A DNA stretch of 64,000 nt from contig NZ_BQYI01000001.1 in assembly GCF_027923405.1 (NCBI RefSeq), forward strand, positions 3,512,501 through 3,576,500. Direction: 5' to 3'. Source of the DNA: Paenibacillus sp. YYML68. Its GTDB lineage: Bacteria > Bacillota > Bacilli > Paenibacillales > NBRC-103111. The notes beneath the pieces were generated by a model that saw nothing but the letters and a program-made list of their open reading frames with translations, ran no database searches and had not been told where the DNA came from. Shown here one piece after another: positions 10,001 through 19,624 of the stretch (its first letter is position 1; each line of letters begins with the position of its first letter). A program made the position numbers and the translations under genes.

Positions 10001-10721
10001 CTATATGTTCATACCGAATGCGGTGAACATGGGACAGACTTATTGTCTGAACAAGGCCTTGTCCTATACCACAACGCCTTACTTGCTGCAACTAGATTCC
10101 GATGACTGGCTGGAGCCCCAAGCGATAGAGCTCATTCTGAAGGCATTCGACACCGCTCCTAAGCATGTGGCCGTGTTAGGAGGACACTTGCGAATTCTAG
10201 CACCTCACGGTAATGAATGGATCCAGCATGGCGCATCGATCTCTAGCCCCTTAGAGCTTCTGCTTCTGGGAACGTCCGTCTGGCCCAGATGCTATAGAAC
10301 TCGTCACTTGCAGGAAGTTGGCGGCTGGTCCACCGATCTTCCATATGAATCCAGATTTGTCGAAGACGCTAACATTTTAGTTAAGCTCACTGAGTGTTAC
10401 CGAATGGAATGTCTGGATCATGTCTTATACAATCATCTACGCCATGCCTCTAATTTAACTAATCAAGTAAAAGAAACGAGCCAGTCTTATGAGTGGGTCA
10501 TTCATACGCTGTTCGAACGCCGTTATCCTCAGTTGAAGCCAATCATCTCATCCGATCATCAGGGCTATAGTCATCTATGGGGGATTGCGAGAAGGAGAGC
10601 TACTAATGGCAGGAAGAGACATACGAAGACAGGTACTTCCCGTCCCTTACTAGTACAGAAATCCAAAGCTTATCCGCGCATTAAACGAAAATCCCGTGAA
10701 AAAAAGAGCATTCGGCGATAA
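7065..10721 (+). CDS. Four-module glycosyltransferase (GT-A / GT2 / GT4 / GT2)
   Basis: Very large cytosolic glycan-synthesis enzyme of 1218 residues beginning with TTG, supported by AAGGAGGGG 8 nt upstream. Module 1 (about 1-250) is GT-A-like with a DSD at 87-89 (YMDSDMLFTHRG). Module 2 (about 272-480) is family 2: SIVIPCYNYGQYLDETIQS and DADD at 357-360. Module 3 (about 535-905) is family 4: LPWLTVGGAEKVALDM, the nucleotide-sugar E-x7-E region SEGLPIAGLEAMAAGVP at 811-827. Module 4 (about 924-1140) is a second family 2 domain with VVITSYNSKAYLNKAI and DSDD at 1011-1014. The last 45 residues are strongly basic. One polypeptide could add several different sugars in sequence. No polymerase, flippase or ligase lies nearby. 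The acceptor is unknown. Confidence 0.9.
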   Translation: MIIFLILAHYAEDVLQDQIDNIKKLVPNSKVVLYNGGLDPDFGRSCGVDICPYSQPVQKPKLARVLIETMMWLEEEQCSYDYLVYMDSDMLFTHRGYDQRLDELMDGYDGMALYMRKVDKDTPDLWWAPARDMWNEWERWKPFFGTEYFMGCLNAMQVYRKSLIQKMLAALDYKQMIELIHTTEVYALEEILVPTLAASCGGKLRAYPKMYEKYVRLDAPLAVQDVREAREEKALFAHPIERELDNPARVWIREQLERSDAHIDERSPDSPLISIVIPCYNYGQYLDETIQSCLNSSFQDFEIIVVNDGSNDPATIQKLHQLNDPKTKVIHQRNQGLAAARNTGIKEAAGTYVFPLDADDRIHPTLLEKGYWVLERYPRLGFVTTWLKHFGNESWVWSPPPYNFYSLLHDNNIVGNSLIRRSAWEAVGGYDESMRGGYEDWDFWIKLSEGGWTGYQIQEPLFFYRKHGSSMLQQSNTKREELKKQIRDNHPYLHTSHFIEELRNKWETAPPKLPEPLPWEHVRRYEARRGGEANHIMLILPWLTVGGAEKVALDMMKGLHCQGYRFTVVTTLDSTNPWQEVFEDLTCDIFHLPRYALNGQMEDALIQLIEARGIHIVHINNSELGYVSLTRIKSRFSHIKTLSLLHAYVPSLPWDYVRKAAHMDTYLDHHIVIKPSIKQVMINKLAIAPDKVTVIPNGVDIERYKPTPQAQKLQLRQQRMLPGDSFIITFLGRLAQDKAPERFIRVCERIAALHPELPLRFHLIGDGPLHDSVLASIQESKYRHQFACMGHCSDIEVQLAISDLLVNTSPSEGLPIAGLEAMAAGVPIAAFSVPGWNELLEHRATGMLAPYSSSSDEGMVQVIDEYIQSAELRERIQVAARNVVVERYSSHKFHSAYAQCYREVTASKHDSSTIRQTELDTPEPLVTVVITSYNSKAYLNKAIESVMKQTSKQWKLLMIDDGSSDGSDQLMQQLHDGDRYMFIPNAVNMGQTYCLNKALSYTTTPYLLQLDSDDWLEPQAIELILKAFDTAPKHVAVLGGHLRILAPHGNEWIQHGASISSPLELLLLGTSVWPRCYRTRHLQEVGGWSTDLPYESRFVEDANILVKLTECYRMECLDHVLYNHLRHASNLTNQVKETSQSYEWVIHTLFERRYPQLKPIISSDHQGYSHLWGIARRRATNGRKRHTKTGTSRPLLVQKSKAYPRIKRKSREKKSIRR

Positions 10722-10784
10722 ACAAAGTGGAACACGTAGGTTGAAGCTTGGACTGAGCCCAAGTATGAGAAGCATAATTAAACG

Positions 10785-10840
10785 GAAGAGCGTCTACATC
10801 AGGCTTATGCATATGCCTGGTGTAGACGCTCTTCTTTTCT
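10785..10840. terminator. Bidirectional terminator between the glycosyltransferase and glpK
   Basis: Twenty-nucleotide arms starting GAAGAGCGTCTAC (10785-10804) and ending GTAGACGCTCTTC (10815-10834) with about two mismatches, followed by TTTTCT on the plus strand. It separates the convergent glycosyltransferase and the end of the long minus-strand operon. Confidence 0.8.
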
Positions 10841-10874
10841 CTTGTTATCCGTATACCGTTGCTCCCCTGACACC

Positions 10875-13330
<2,456 letters not shown>

Positions 13331-13352
13331 ACGTCCGTTCCCCCGACGTCTG

Positions 13353-15011
13353 TCATAACGCCTCAACAGCCTCGCGCAGCGCTTGCTCCAGCTCTGCACG
13401 AGCCTTCTGCAGCTCATCCTCCGACCAGCTGAGCTTCTGTCCCATATACCTTATGACTGCCTCCTGGTGCTCCAGCACCCACGCGCGATGGAACAGAAGT
13501 GCTCCCGTGCGGCGGACGAAGAAGTCGCAAGGCGTCGCCGTCTGTTCCTCCTCCATGCTGTACTCGAGCTCGGCAAGCACGTCAAGCGGCATACCAGACG
13601 ACGCCACGTCTTGACGAAGACGCAGCACAAGGGCGAACACCCGATGGACATTCGAGCCGTAGCGACGTGCCAGCCGCTCCGCCTGCCCCTTCGTCAGCCC
13701 CGCAGTCATGCCGTCCTTCGTCCTCTTCTCCACATACGCCGCGAAGCCAGCTGAGCCTCCCACATGACCGCCTGAGATCGGAATCGTCTTCGTCGAGCAG
13801 GACGGGAACGAGCGGTAGCCTTCCTCCCGCAGCTGGCCGCATACTTGATCGACGACGAGCTCCGCCATCTTCCGGTAGCCCGTCAGCTTGCCGCCTGCAA
13901 TCGTAATGAGTCCGGATGGTGACACCCAGATCTCATCTCTCCGAGATATTTCCGAAGGGCTCTTCCCTTCCGCGTGGATGAGCGGACGCAGACCGGACCA
14001 GCTCGACTCGATATCGGCCGCGGTCACCTGTACCTTAGGGAACATATAGCGAATCTGAGCCATAATGTAATCCCGATCCTCGACCGTCATGCGCGGACTG
14101 ATCATGTCATCGGCATACTTCGTATCCGTTGTCCCGACATATGTCTTGCCGTCCCGCGGAACGGCGAAGATCATGCGGCCATCCTCTGTGTCGAAGTAGA
14201 CCGCCTGCTTGAGCGGGAATACGGACTGATCAAATACGAGATGCACACCCTTGGTCAGCAGCAGATGCTTCCCCGTCTTCGAGCCGTCCAGCTCCCGCAA
14301 GCCGTCGACCCACGGACCCGCTGCATTGATCACCTTCCGCGCATACACCTGATGTGTCTGTCCACTGAGTCGGTCTGTGAAGCAGACGCCGTTCACCTTG
14401 CCAGCCTCATAGAGGAAGGAATCTACACGAGCGTAGTTGAGTGCCGTCGCTCCCCGATTCGCCGCTTCCTTCATTACCTCAATCGTCAGACGCGCGTCAT
14501 CGGTCCGGTATTCCACATAATACCCGCCTCCGAGCAGCCCATCCTCCTTCAAGAGCGGCGCACGCTCCAGCGTCTCCTGACGGCTGAGCATACTTCTGCG
14601 CTCGTTCTTCTTCACACCTGCTAAATAATCGTACACCTTCAAGCCCAGCGACGTGCTGAGCTTGCCGAACGTACCGCCCTTATAGATCGGCAGCAGCATC
14701 CATTCTGGCGTCGTTACGTGAGGTCCATTCTCATAGACGATCGCACGCTCCTTGCCGACCTCCGCCACGACCTTCACATCGAGCTGCTTCAAGTAGCGCA
14801 GACCGCCGTGAACGAGCTTCGTCGAACGACTGGAGGTGCCCTGCGCGAAGTCCTGCATCTCCAGGAGCAGCGTGCTCATGCCGCGGGAGGCGGCATCCAG
14901 CGCGATGCCCGCTCCCGTAATGCCGCCCCCGATAATAAGCAGATCGAACGTACGGCCTTCAGCCGCCTCGACCAGCTCGCTTCTTCTCATGCTAGAAAAG
15001 GAAGTCCCCAC
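13353..15011 (-). CDS. glpD: Glycerol-3-phosphate dehydrogenase, FAD-dependent
   Basis: Oxidises sn-glycerol 3-phosphate to DHAP at the membrane, feeding electrons to quinone; 552 residues, the usual length for Bacillus GlpD. FAD-binding Rossmann motif LLIIGGGITGAGIALDAASRG (24-44), then QGTSSRSTKLVHGGLRYLKQ, YVGTTDTKYADD and the C-terminal DAO_C domain. The start is GTG at 15011 with GGAGGAG just upstream; an internal ATG (14990) has no ribosome site. It lies between the aldehyde dehydrogenase and the BASS gene in one operon. With GlpK it would turn released glycerol into DHAP, the same product as the aldolase step. Confidence 0.95.
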   Translation of the reverse strand: MGTSFSSMRRSELVEAAEGRTFDLLIIGGGITGAGIALDAASRGMSTLLLEMQDFAQGTSSRSTKLVHGGLRYLKQLDVKVVAEVGKERAIVYENGPHVTTPEWMLLPIYKGGTFGKLSTSLGLKVYDYLAGVKKNERRSMLSRQETLERAPLLKEDGLLGGGYYVEYRTDDARLTIEVMKEAANRGATALNYARVDSFLYEAGKVNGVCFTDRLSGQTHQVYARKVINAAGPWVDGLRELDGSKTGKHLLLTKGVHLVFDQSVFPLKQAVYFDTEDGRMIFAVPRDGKTYVGTTDTKYADDMISPRMTVEDRDYIMAQIRYMFPKVQVTAADIESSWSGLRPLIHAEGKSPSEISRRDEIWVSPSGLITIAGGKLTGYRKMAELVVDQVCGQLREEGYRSFPSCSTKTIPISGGHVGGSAGFAAYVEKRTKDGMTAGLTKGQAERLARRYGSNVHRVFALVLRLRQDVASSGMPLDVLAELEYSMEEEQTATPCDFFVRRTGALLFHRAWVLEHQEAVIRYMGQKLSWSEDELQKARAELEQALREAVEAL

Positions 15012-15028
15012 ATCATTCTCCTCCGAAC

Positions 15029-16465
15029 TTATAGGTTAAAGACGATCAGCTTCTCTTCCGTCATCTCCATGATCGCATAGGCAGGGCCTTCCTTGCCGGT
15101 GCCGCTGTTCTTGACGCCGCCGTACGGCATCTGATCGACCCGGTACGCCGAAGCGTCATTAATGATCAGTCCGCCGACCTCGAGCTCCTTGGCCGCCTTC
15201 ATCGCCAATTGCAGATCCTTCGTGAACAAGCCCGCCTGCAGCCCGTATTCGGAATCGTTCGCCTTCGCGATCGCCTCGTCAGCTGTCGCATACGTCTCGA
15301 TCGCGACAACCGGCCCGAATACTTCCTGCTTGCACACCTTCATATCGGCTTTCACACCTGTCAGGATGGTCGGGGGATAAAAGGCTCCGTCCCGCTTGCC
15401 GCCGGAGACGAGCACCGCTCCCTGCTCAAGCGCCTCGTTCACCCAGCTCTCTACGCGCTCAGCCTCCCTGACGCTGATCATCGGCCCGATATCGGTCGCT
15501 TCCTCGCGCGGATCGCCCATGACGAGCTGCTCCGTCTTCGCCTTCAGCCGCTCGACGAATACGTCTGCAATCGACTCATGCACGAACACACGCTGTACCG
15601 AGATGCATACCTGCCCAGCATTATTGAACCCTTTGGCCGCGATCATGTCAACTGCCAGCTGAAGATCACAATCGTGATGCACGATGTTCGCAGAATTGTT
15701 GCCCAGCTCGAGCGCCACCTTGCGAAGTCCGGCACGCTCGCGGATGAGTCGTCCCACGCGGACGCTGCCCGTGAACGAATACATCTGCACCCGCGCATCG
15801 TCGAGCAGCAGTCCGCCGATCACAGCGCCGTCTCCTGTCACTACATTCAATCGACCGGACGGAAGTCCCGCCTCAGCAAGCACGTCTGCCAGCTTCAGCG
15901 CGACTAGCGGCGTCACCTCCGATGGCTTCAGCACGACGCTGTTGCCTGCGGCGAGCGCAGGGCCGATCTTGTGGCAGACGAGATTGAGCGGCACGTTGAA
16001 CGGCGTAATCGCCGCGATGACGCCGACGGGCACGCGAATCGAGAACGCGAGGCGCTGCTCCGAGCCCGGCGCTGCCTCGACAGGCACGCCTTCGCCGTGA
16101 ATGCGCTTCGCCTCCTCGGCCGAGATCAGCAGCGTCTGCGCCGCCCGCTCGACCTCGCCGCGCGACTCGCGAATCGGCTTGCCGACCTCAGCGGCCAGTG
16201 TCGCGGCGAATTCGTCGCGGCGGGCGAGCAGCAGCTCAGCCGCCCTAGCCAGCACCTTGTACCGTTCATACGGAGAGAACGGCTTCTTCATCGCCGCTGC
16301 TGCGCTCTCTACGGCGCGGGACACCTGCTCAGGACTTGCGTCGGCAATCTGTGCTGTGGGCTGCAGCGTATATTTATCAAGCACCTCCATCGTCTCGGCG
16401 CTCAATTCCCAAGCACCATCCACGAATACGCCATAGACGGGAAGCACGGTTGTCTCATGATTCAT
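15029..16465 (-). CDS. Aldehyde dehydrogenase, predicted sulfolactaldehyde dehydrogenase
   Basis: NAD(P)-dependent aldehyde dehydrogenase of 478 residues with an intact active site: ITPFNVPLNLVCHKIGPALAAGNSVVLKPS, catalytic glutamate in VALELGNNSANIV, nucleophilic cysteine in GFNNAGQVCISVQRVFVHE and the C-terminal MPYGGVKNSGTGKEG. I start it at MNHETTV with GAGGTG just upstream; GTG and ATG codons 6-9 nt earlier are also possible. General sequence type is the lactaldehyde/succinate-semialdehyde group. In sulfoglycolysis, relatives oxidise 3-sulfolactaldehyde to sulfolactate. Position between the aldolase and glpD supports this, but the sequence alone does not fix the substrate. Confidence 0.85.
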   Translation of the reverse strand: MNHETTVLPVYGVFVDGAWELSAETMEVLDKYTLQPTAQIADASPEQVSRAVESAAAAMKKPFSPYERYKVLARAAELLLARRDEFAATLAAEVGKPIRESRGEVERAAQTLLISAEEAKRIHGEGVPVEAAPGSEQRLAFSIRVPVGVIAAITPFNVPLNLVCHKIGPALAAGNSVVLKPSEVTPLVALKLADVLAEAGLPSGRLNVVTGDGAVIGGLLLDDARVQMYSFTGSVRVGRLIRERAGLRKVALELGNNSANIVHHDCDLQLAVDMIAAKGFNNAGQVCISVQRVFVHESIADVFVERLKAKTEQLVMGDPREEATDIGPMISVREAERVESWVNEALEQGAVLVSGGKRDGAFYPPTILTGVKADMKVCKQEVFGPVVAIETYATADEAIAKANDSEYGLQAGLFTKDLQLAMKAAKELEVGGLIINDASAYRVDQMPYGGVKNSGTGKEGPAYAIMEMTEEKLIVFNL

Positions 16466-16501
16466 ATTCATCACCTCATATTCATTGTAACGTTACGATG
16501 T

Positions 16502-17377
16502 TTACAGAAGTCGTAGTACTTCTTCTGCCTTACCTGCGCTGCCGAATAGTCTGATCTTCTCCTGTACCTTCTGCTGCATCACTTCACGACCGCGACCAAG
16601 TGATACCGCAAGATGGTACTCGTCACGATTCGCATCCAGCACCTCTAGCATCCCGAGCGTGAACGATTGACGCAGCTCCGTATCGACGTTAATCTTCGCA
16701 ATACCGAGCTCCACCGCACGTCGAATCTGCTCATCCGGCACGTCTGAGCCGCCGTGCAGCACGATTGGACGGTTCACCGCATCGCGAATTTCCTTCAGCC
16801 GGTCGAACGCAAGCTTCGGCGGATTCTTATATATACCATGCGCTGTACCAATCGATACGGCGAGATAGTCAACATCTGTCGCCTCTACGAATTGGACCGC
16901 ATCGTTGACCGACGTAATCATCGCGTCCTCTTCAGCGACCGTAATGTCATCCTCCGTGCCGCCGATCTTGCCAATCTCGCCCTCCGAGCCGATTCCGAGC
17001 GCGCGAGCCGCCTCGGCTACCTTACGCGTGATCGAAGCGTTCTGCTCGAAGTCGAGCGCCGAGCCGTCGAACATGACCGACTGGAAGCCGACCTGAATCG
17101 CCTGCATCGTCTGGACATATTGTCTGCTGTGATCGAGATGGATGCATACGGGCACTGTCATGCCTTGAGCGAACGTATCAATCATCACCTTCATCGCCTC
17201 AAGGCCGATATAATGGATGACACGCTGACCGACCTGAATCATGACCGGCGCTTGCTCTGCCTCCGCAGCCCATAGAATTGCTTGAATCGTCTCCGCGTTG
17301 TGAGCGCTGAAGGCACCGACGGCATAGCCGTGCTGGAACGCATGGTCGAGCATCGTTTTACCTGATATGAATGGCAT
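16502..17377 (-). CDS. Class II (zinc) ketose-bisphosphate aldolase, predicted sulfofructose-1-phosphate aldolase
   Basis: Metal-dependent aldolase of 291 residues, FbaA/KbaY family. Metal and catalytic motifs are visible: CIHLDHS (Asp and His, about 78-84), SEGEIGKIGG (about 131-140), VSIGTAHGIYKNPPKL (about 176-191) and VLHGGSD (about 205-212), followed by AKINVDTELR. The usual fructose-bisphosphate motif is HGGSG; here the last glycine is aspartate, next to the DHAP phosphate site. AGGAG lies about 12 nt upstream. Between a phosphofructokinase-family kinase plus GntR gene and a dehydrogenase, it would split 6-deoxy-6-sulfofructose 1-phosphate into DHAP and sulfolactaldehyde. A tagatose- or fructose-bisphosphate aldolase is the alternative. 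Confidence 0.88.
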   Translation of the reverse strand: MPFISGKTMLDHAFQHGYAVGAFSAHNAETIQAILWAAEAEQAPVMIQVGQRVIHYIGLEAMKVMIDTFAQGMTVPVCIHLDHSRQYVQTMQAIQVGFQSVMFDGSALDFEQNASITRKVAEAARALGIGSEGEIGKIGGTEDDITVAEEDAMITSVNDAVQFVEATDVDYLAVSIGTAHGIYKNPPKLAFDRLKEIRDAVNRPIVLHGGSDVPDEQIRRAVELGIAKINVDTELRQSFTLGMLEVLDANRDEYHLAVSLGRGREVMQQKVQEKIRLFGSAGKAEEVLRLL

Positions 17378-17473
17378 CTGAAAGCCACACTCCTGTCTAT
17401 GATAAGTTACACCCTGCCCGACTAGCGAGTATCGAGCGCAAGCTCGCTTGAGCCTGTGCTGTTGACCGCTCCA

Positions 17474-18223
17474 TTAGCGGGTCAGCTCGATATCGTAGCT
17501 GTACTGGTCACTTCTGTATTTTGTCTTCGTATATTCGATCGGCTGTCCGTCGATGCCGCAGCTCAGGCGCGTCATCTCCAGCAGCGCCTCGCCTCCGCGA
17601 ATGCCGAGCAGATCGGCCTCGTGAACGGTTGCGTTGAGCGCCGATATTTTTTCCCTCGCTTGCTTGAGGAAGATGTCGTGCTGCTCGAGAATTTCATAAT
17701 ATTTGGCCGCGTGCAAATCAAACTTCATCAGAATCTGCCCGATCGGCTCCGGCCAGCAGCTGCGCTCGATCGCAATCGGCGTATCGTTGGCGAACCGGAT
17801 GCGCTCAATCAGCAGCACCCGAGCATGCTCCGGCAGCTGCAGCTGCGATCTCTCATAGTCGAGAATCGTCATGAATTCGGCGCGGATCAGCTTGGAGTGC
17901 GGCACCATGCCCCGCTCCACGACCTCCTCCGCGAAGCCCTTCAGCCTCCCGAGATTGCCGACCAGCTTCATCGGCAGCACAATCGTACCCTTGCCCTGCC
18001 GCTTCTCCAGCAAGCCCTCCTGGACGAGCATCGTAATCGCCTGACGGATCGTCGTACGGCTGACGCTGAACATATCCATCAGCTCCTGCTCCGTCGGGAT
18101 CAGCGTGTGCGGACGCCACGTTTGGTTGTGGATCAGCTTGAGCAGCATATTTTTCACCTGAATGTAGAGGGCGATGTTCTTACTAGGATCGATGTCTCCG
18201 GGACTGAAAGGTTGAATGGTCAT
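17474..18223 (-). CDS. GntR-family regulator, HutC/UTRA type
   Basis: Transcriptional regulator of 249 residues. The N-terminal winged helix (about 18-85, LIPTEQELMDMFSVSRTTIRQAITMLVQEGLLEKRQGKG) is followed by a UTRA effector domain (about 100-245) with ERIRFANDTPIAIERSCWP and IEYTKTKYRSDQYSYDI. The ATG overlaps the stop of the upstream kinase as ATGA, which fixes the start at 18223 and implies translational coupling. UTRA domains usually bind a sugar or phosphosugar, so it is the likely local repressor responding to a sulfoquinovose catabolite. A candidate site is the inverted repeat 27039-27089 behind the operon promoter. Confidence 0.9.
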   Translation of the reverse strand: MTIQPFSPGDIDPSKNIALYIQVKNMLLKLIHNQTWRPHTLIPTEQELMDMFSVSRTTIRQAITMLVQEGLLEKRQGKGTIVLPMKLVGNLGRLKGFAEEVVERGMVPHSKLIRAEFMTILDYERSQLQLPEHARVLLIERIRFANDTPIAIERSCWPEPIGQILMKFDLHAAKYYEILEQHDIFLKQAREKISALNATVHEADLLGIRGGEALLEMTRLSCGIDGQPIEYTKTKYRSDQYSYDIELTR

Positions 18224-19380
18224 GACGAACGAACACTCCTTCTGCGCATAGCGGGATAGGCGGGCACCGGCTCGCCGACTATCGGCTGCAGCCATGTGTA
18301 GTATCGAGCGGGATCTTCAATGAAGATATCGGGCAGCAGACGCTCCCCCTCCCGCATCACATCCTCCAGCGGCACCGGCACCAGATCATAATTATACTCG
18401 ATTGTGTCCCGCCTTTGTATACTAACCATCCGATTCGATAGTCCAGACGTCACATATTCCGCTGCCTTCGCGCCAACCTCGTACGCTTCGTGCAGATCCT
18501 GCTCGGATACCGCGTACATCGCACTGCGCTGGTGCATGCCCATGTTCTCGGAGCGAACCGTCAAGCCAAGCTGCTCTCGCACGATCGCCTCCATCTGGGC
18601 AGCGATGCCGCCAAGCACAGGCCGCCCCTGCACCACCTCGCGCTCGACCTGGGCCGTTCCTTCGAACGTGAAGCCTTCGCTGACGACGATCGTGGCCATA
18701 CCGAACGCCTGCACGCTGCTCTGCACATCGCTTAGAAACTGACTAGCCGCAAGCGGTCGCTCCGGCACATAAATGTGATGCGGTCCGTCACAATCGCACG
18801 TCTTCAAGTACCCACTGCTAAGCGCGAGCCAGCCTGCATTACGCCCCATCGTCTCGATGATTCGCACCTGCTCGAAGTTGCGCATTGCCTCCAGATCCTT
18901 GCTAATATCACGCGCGGTCATCGCGACGTAACGTGCGGCGCTGGCGAAGCCAGGCGCATGATCGGTGCAAGACAGGTCGTTATCGACTGTCTTCGGGATG
19001 CCGATCACCTGCAGCTTGTAGTGCATCTCCTCCGCCAGCACAGACAGCCTCTGCAGCGCCGCCATCGTGCCGTTGCCGCCGATGAACACCAGCGTGTCGA
19101 TCCCGCGGCGCTTCAGCTGCTCCACCGCCTGCTGCATCCTCTCGTTCGTGAACGGATACCGCCCGGATCCTAGACACGCGCCAGGTACGAGCTTATGCTG
19201 CTGCACCCATTCGAGACTATGCTCCTCGAGCGGCTCCATGTCGTCCTCAACCAAGCCTTGATACCCGTTCATGACCGCATAGACGGTGTTCGTCTCATAT
19301 AATCCGTCCAGAAGTCCGACCAAGCTGGCATTAATGACAGCCGTCGGTCCCCCTGCTTGCCCTACGGCTATTTTACGCAT
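18220..19380 (-). CDS. 6-phosphofructokinase-family kinase, predicted 6-deoxy-6-sulfofructose kinase
   Basis: Phosphofructokinase superfamily (PfkA/PPi-PFK fold), 386 residues, longer than the 320-residue ATP-Pfk. Start at MRKIAVGQAGG, with GGAGG 9 nt upstream. Motifs: GGPTAVINASL (10-20), FIGGNGTMAALQ (99-110), IPKTVDNDL (128-136), ETMGRNAGWLAL (176-187), VSEGF (233-237) and NMGMHQRS (279-286). Position 104 is Gly as in ATP enzymes, whereas Lys130 is typical of pyrophosphate enzymes. The usual sugar-phosphate-binding LGHIQRGG is replaced by MGMHQRSA, a change at the pocket for the C6 phosphate. In this operon it would phosphorylate sulfofructose at C1. An ordinary phosphofructokinase cannot be excluded. 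It overlaps the GntR gene by 4 nt. Confidence 0.85.
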   Translation of the reverse strand: MRKIAVGQAGGPTAVINASLVGLLDGLYETNTVYAVMNGYQGLVEDDMEPLEEHSLEWVQQHKLVPGACLGSGRYPFTNERMQQAVEQLKRRGIDTLVFIGGNGTMAALQRLSVLAEEMHYKLQVIGIPKTVDNDLSCTDHAPGFASAARYVAMTARDISKDLEAMRNFEQVRIIETMGRNAGWLALSSGYLKTCDCDGPHHIYVPERPLAASQFLSDVQSSVQAFGMATIVVSEGFTFEGTAQVEREVVQGRPVLGGIAAQMEAIVREQLGLTVRSENMGMHQRSAMYAVSEQDLHEAYEVGAKAAEYVTSGLSNRMVSIQRRDTIEYNYDLVPVPLEDVMREGERLLPDIFIEDPARYYTWLQPIVGEPVPAYPAMRRRSVRSS

Positions 19381-19395
19381 GCTGTTTTTCCTCCC

Positions 19396-19555
19396 CCCCT
19401 GGAATAACAGGTTCCGAGTCATCTCGGAACTGTTATGGCAAGCCTCGAATTTGGTGAAGCCAAATTGAGGGTATTCCCCTGGAATAACAGGTTCCGAGTC
19501 ATCTCGGAACTGTTATGGCAAGCCTCGAATTTGGTGATGCCAAATTGAGGGTCTT
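19396..19555. repeat. Two tandem 80-bp copies, each with two stem-loops
   Basis: Copies 19396-19475 and 19476-19555 differ at only two positions (19458/19538 and 19473/19553). Each holds a long stem ATAACAGGTTCCGAG / CTCGGAACTGTTAT (one bulged G) and a second stem around AATTTGG / CCAAATT. They lie in the mRNA between the isomerase and the kinase, with the last arm just before the kinase ribosome site. There is no T-run on the minus strand, so mRNA stabilisation, processing or translational control is more likely than termination. Confidence 0.9.
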
Positions 19556-19580
19556 CTTCGACATTTCTTCGCTGCCCCTG

Positions 19581-19617
19581 AAATAACGAGCTCCATGTTT
19601 ATTGGAGCTTGTTATTT
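19581..19617. other. Third intercistronic stem-loop after the isomerase gene
   Basis: A 15-bp stem AAATAACGAGCTCCA / TGGAGCTTGTTATTT with one mismatch, 8 nt after the isomerase stop. Its base (AATAAC...GTTATT, then CAGGGG on the minus strand) matches that of the tandem copies while the upper stem differs. On the plus strand it is followed by T8, but no plus-strand gene precedes it. Confidence 0.75.
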
Positions 19618-19624
19618 TTTTACA

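Noticed and set aside
19396-19555. Tandem repeats considered as a CRISPR or insertion-sequence end
   Set aside because: There are only two directly adjoining copies with no spacers, no target duplication and no transposase; they form mRNA hairpins between operon genes.
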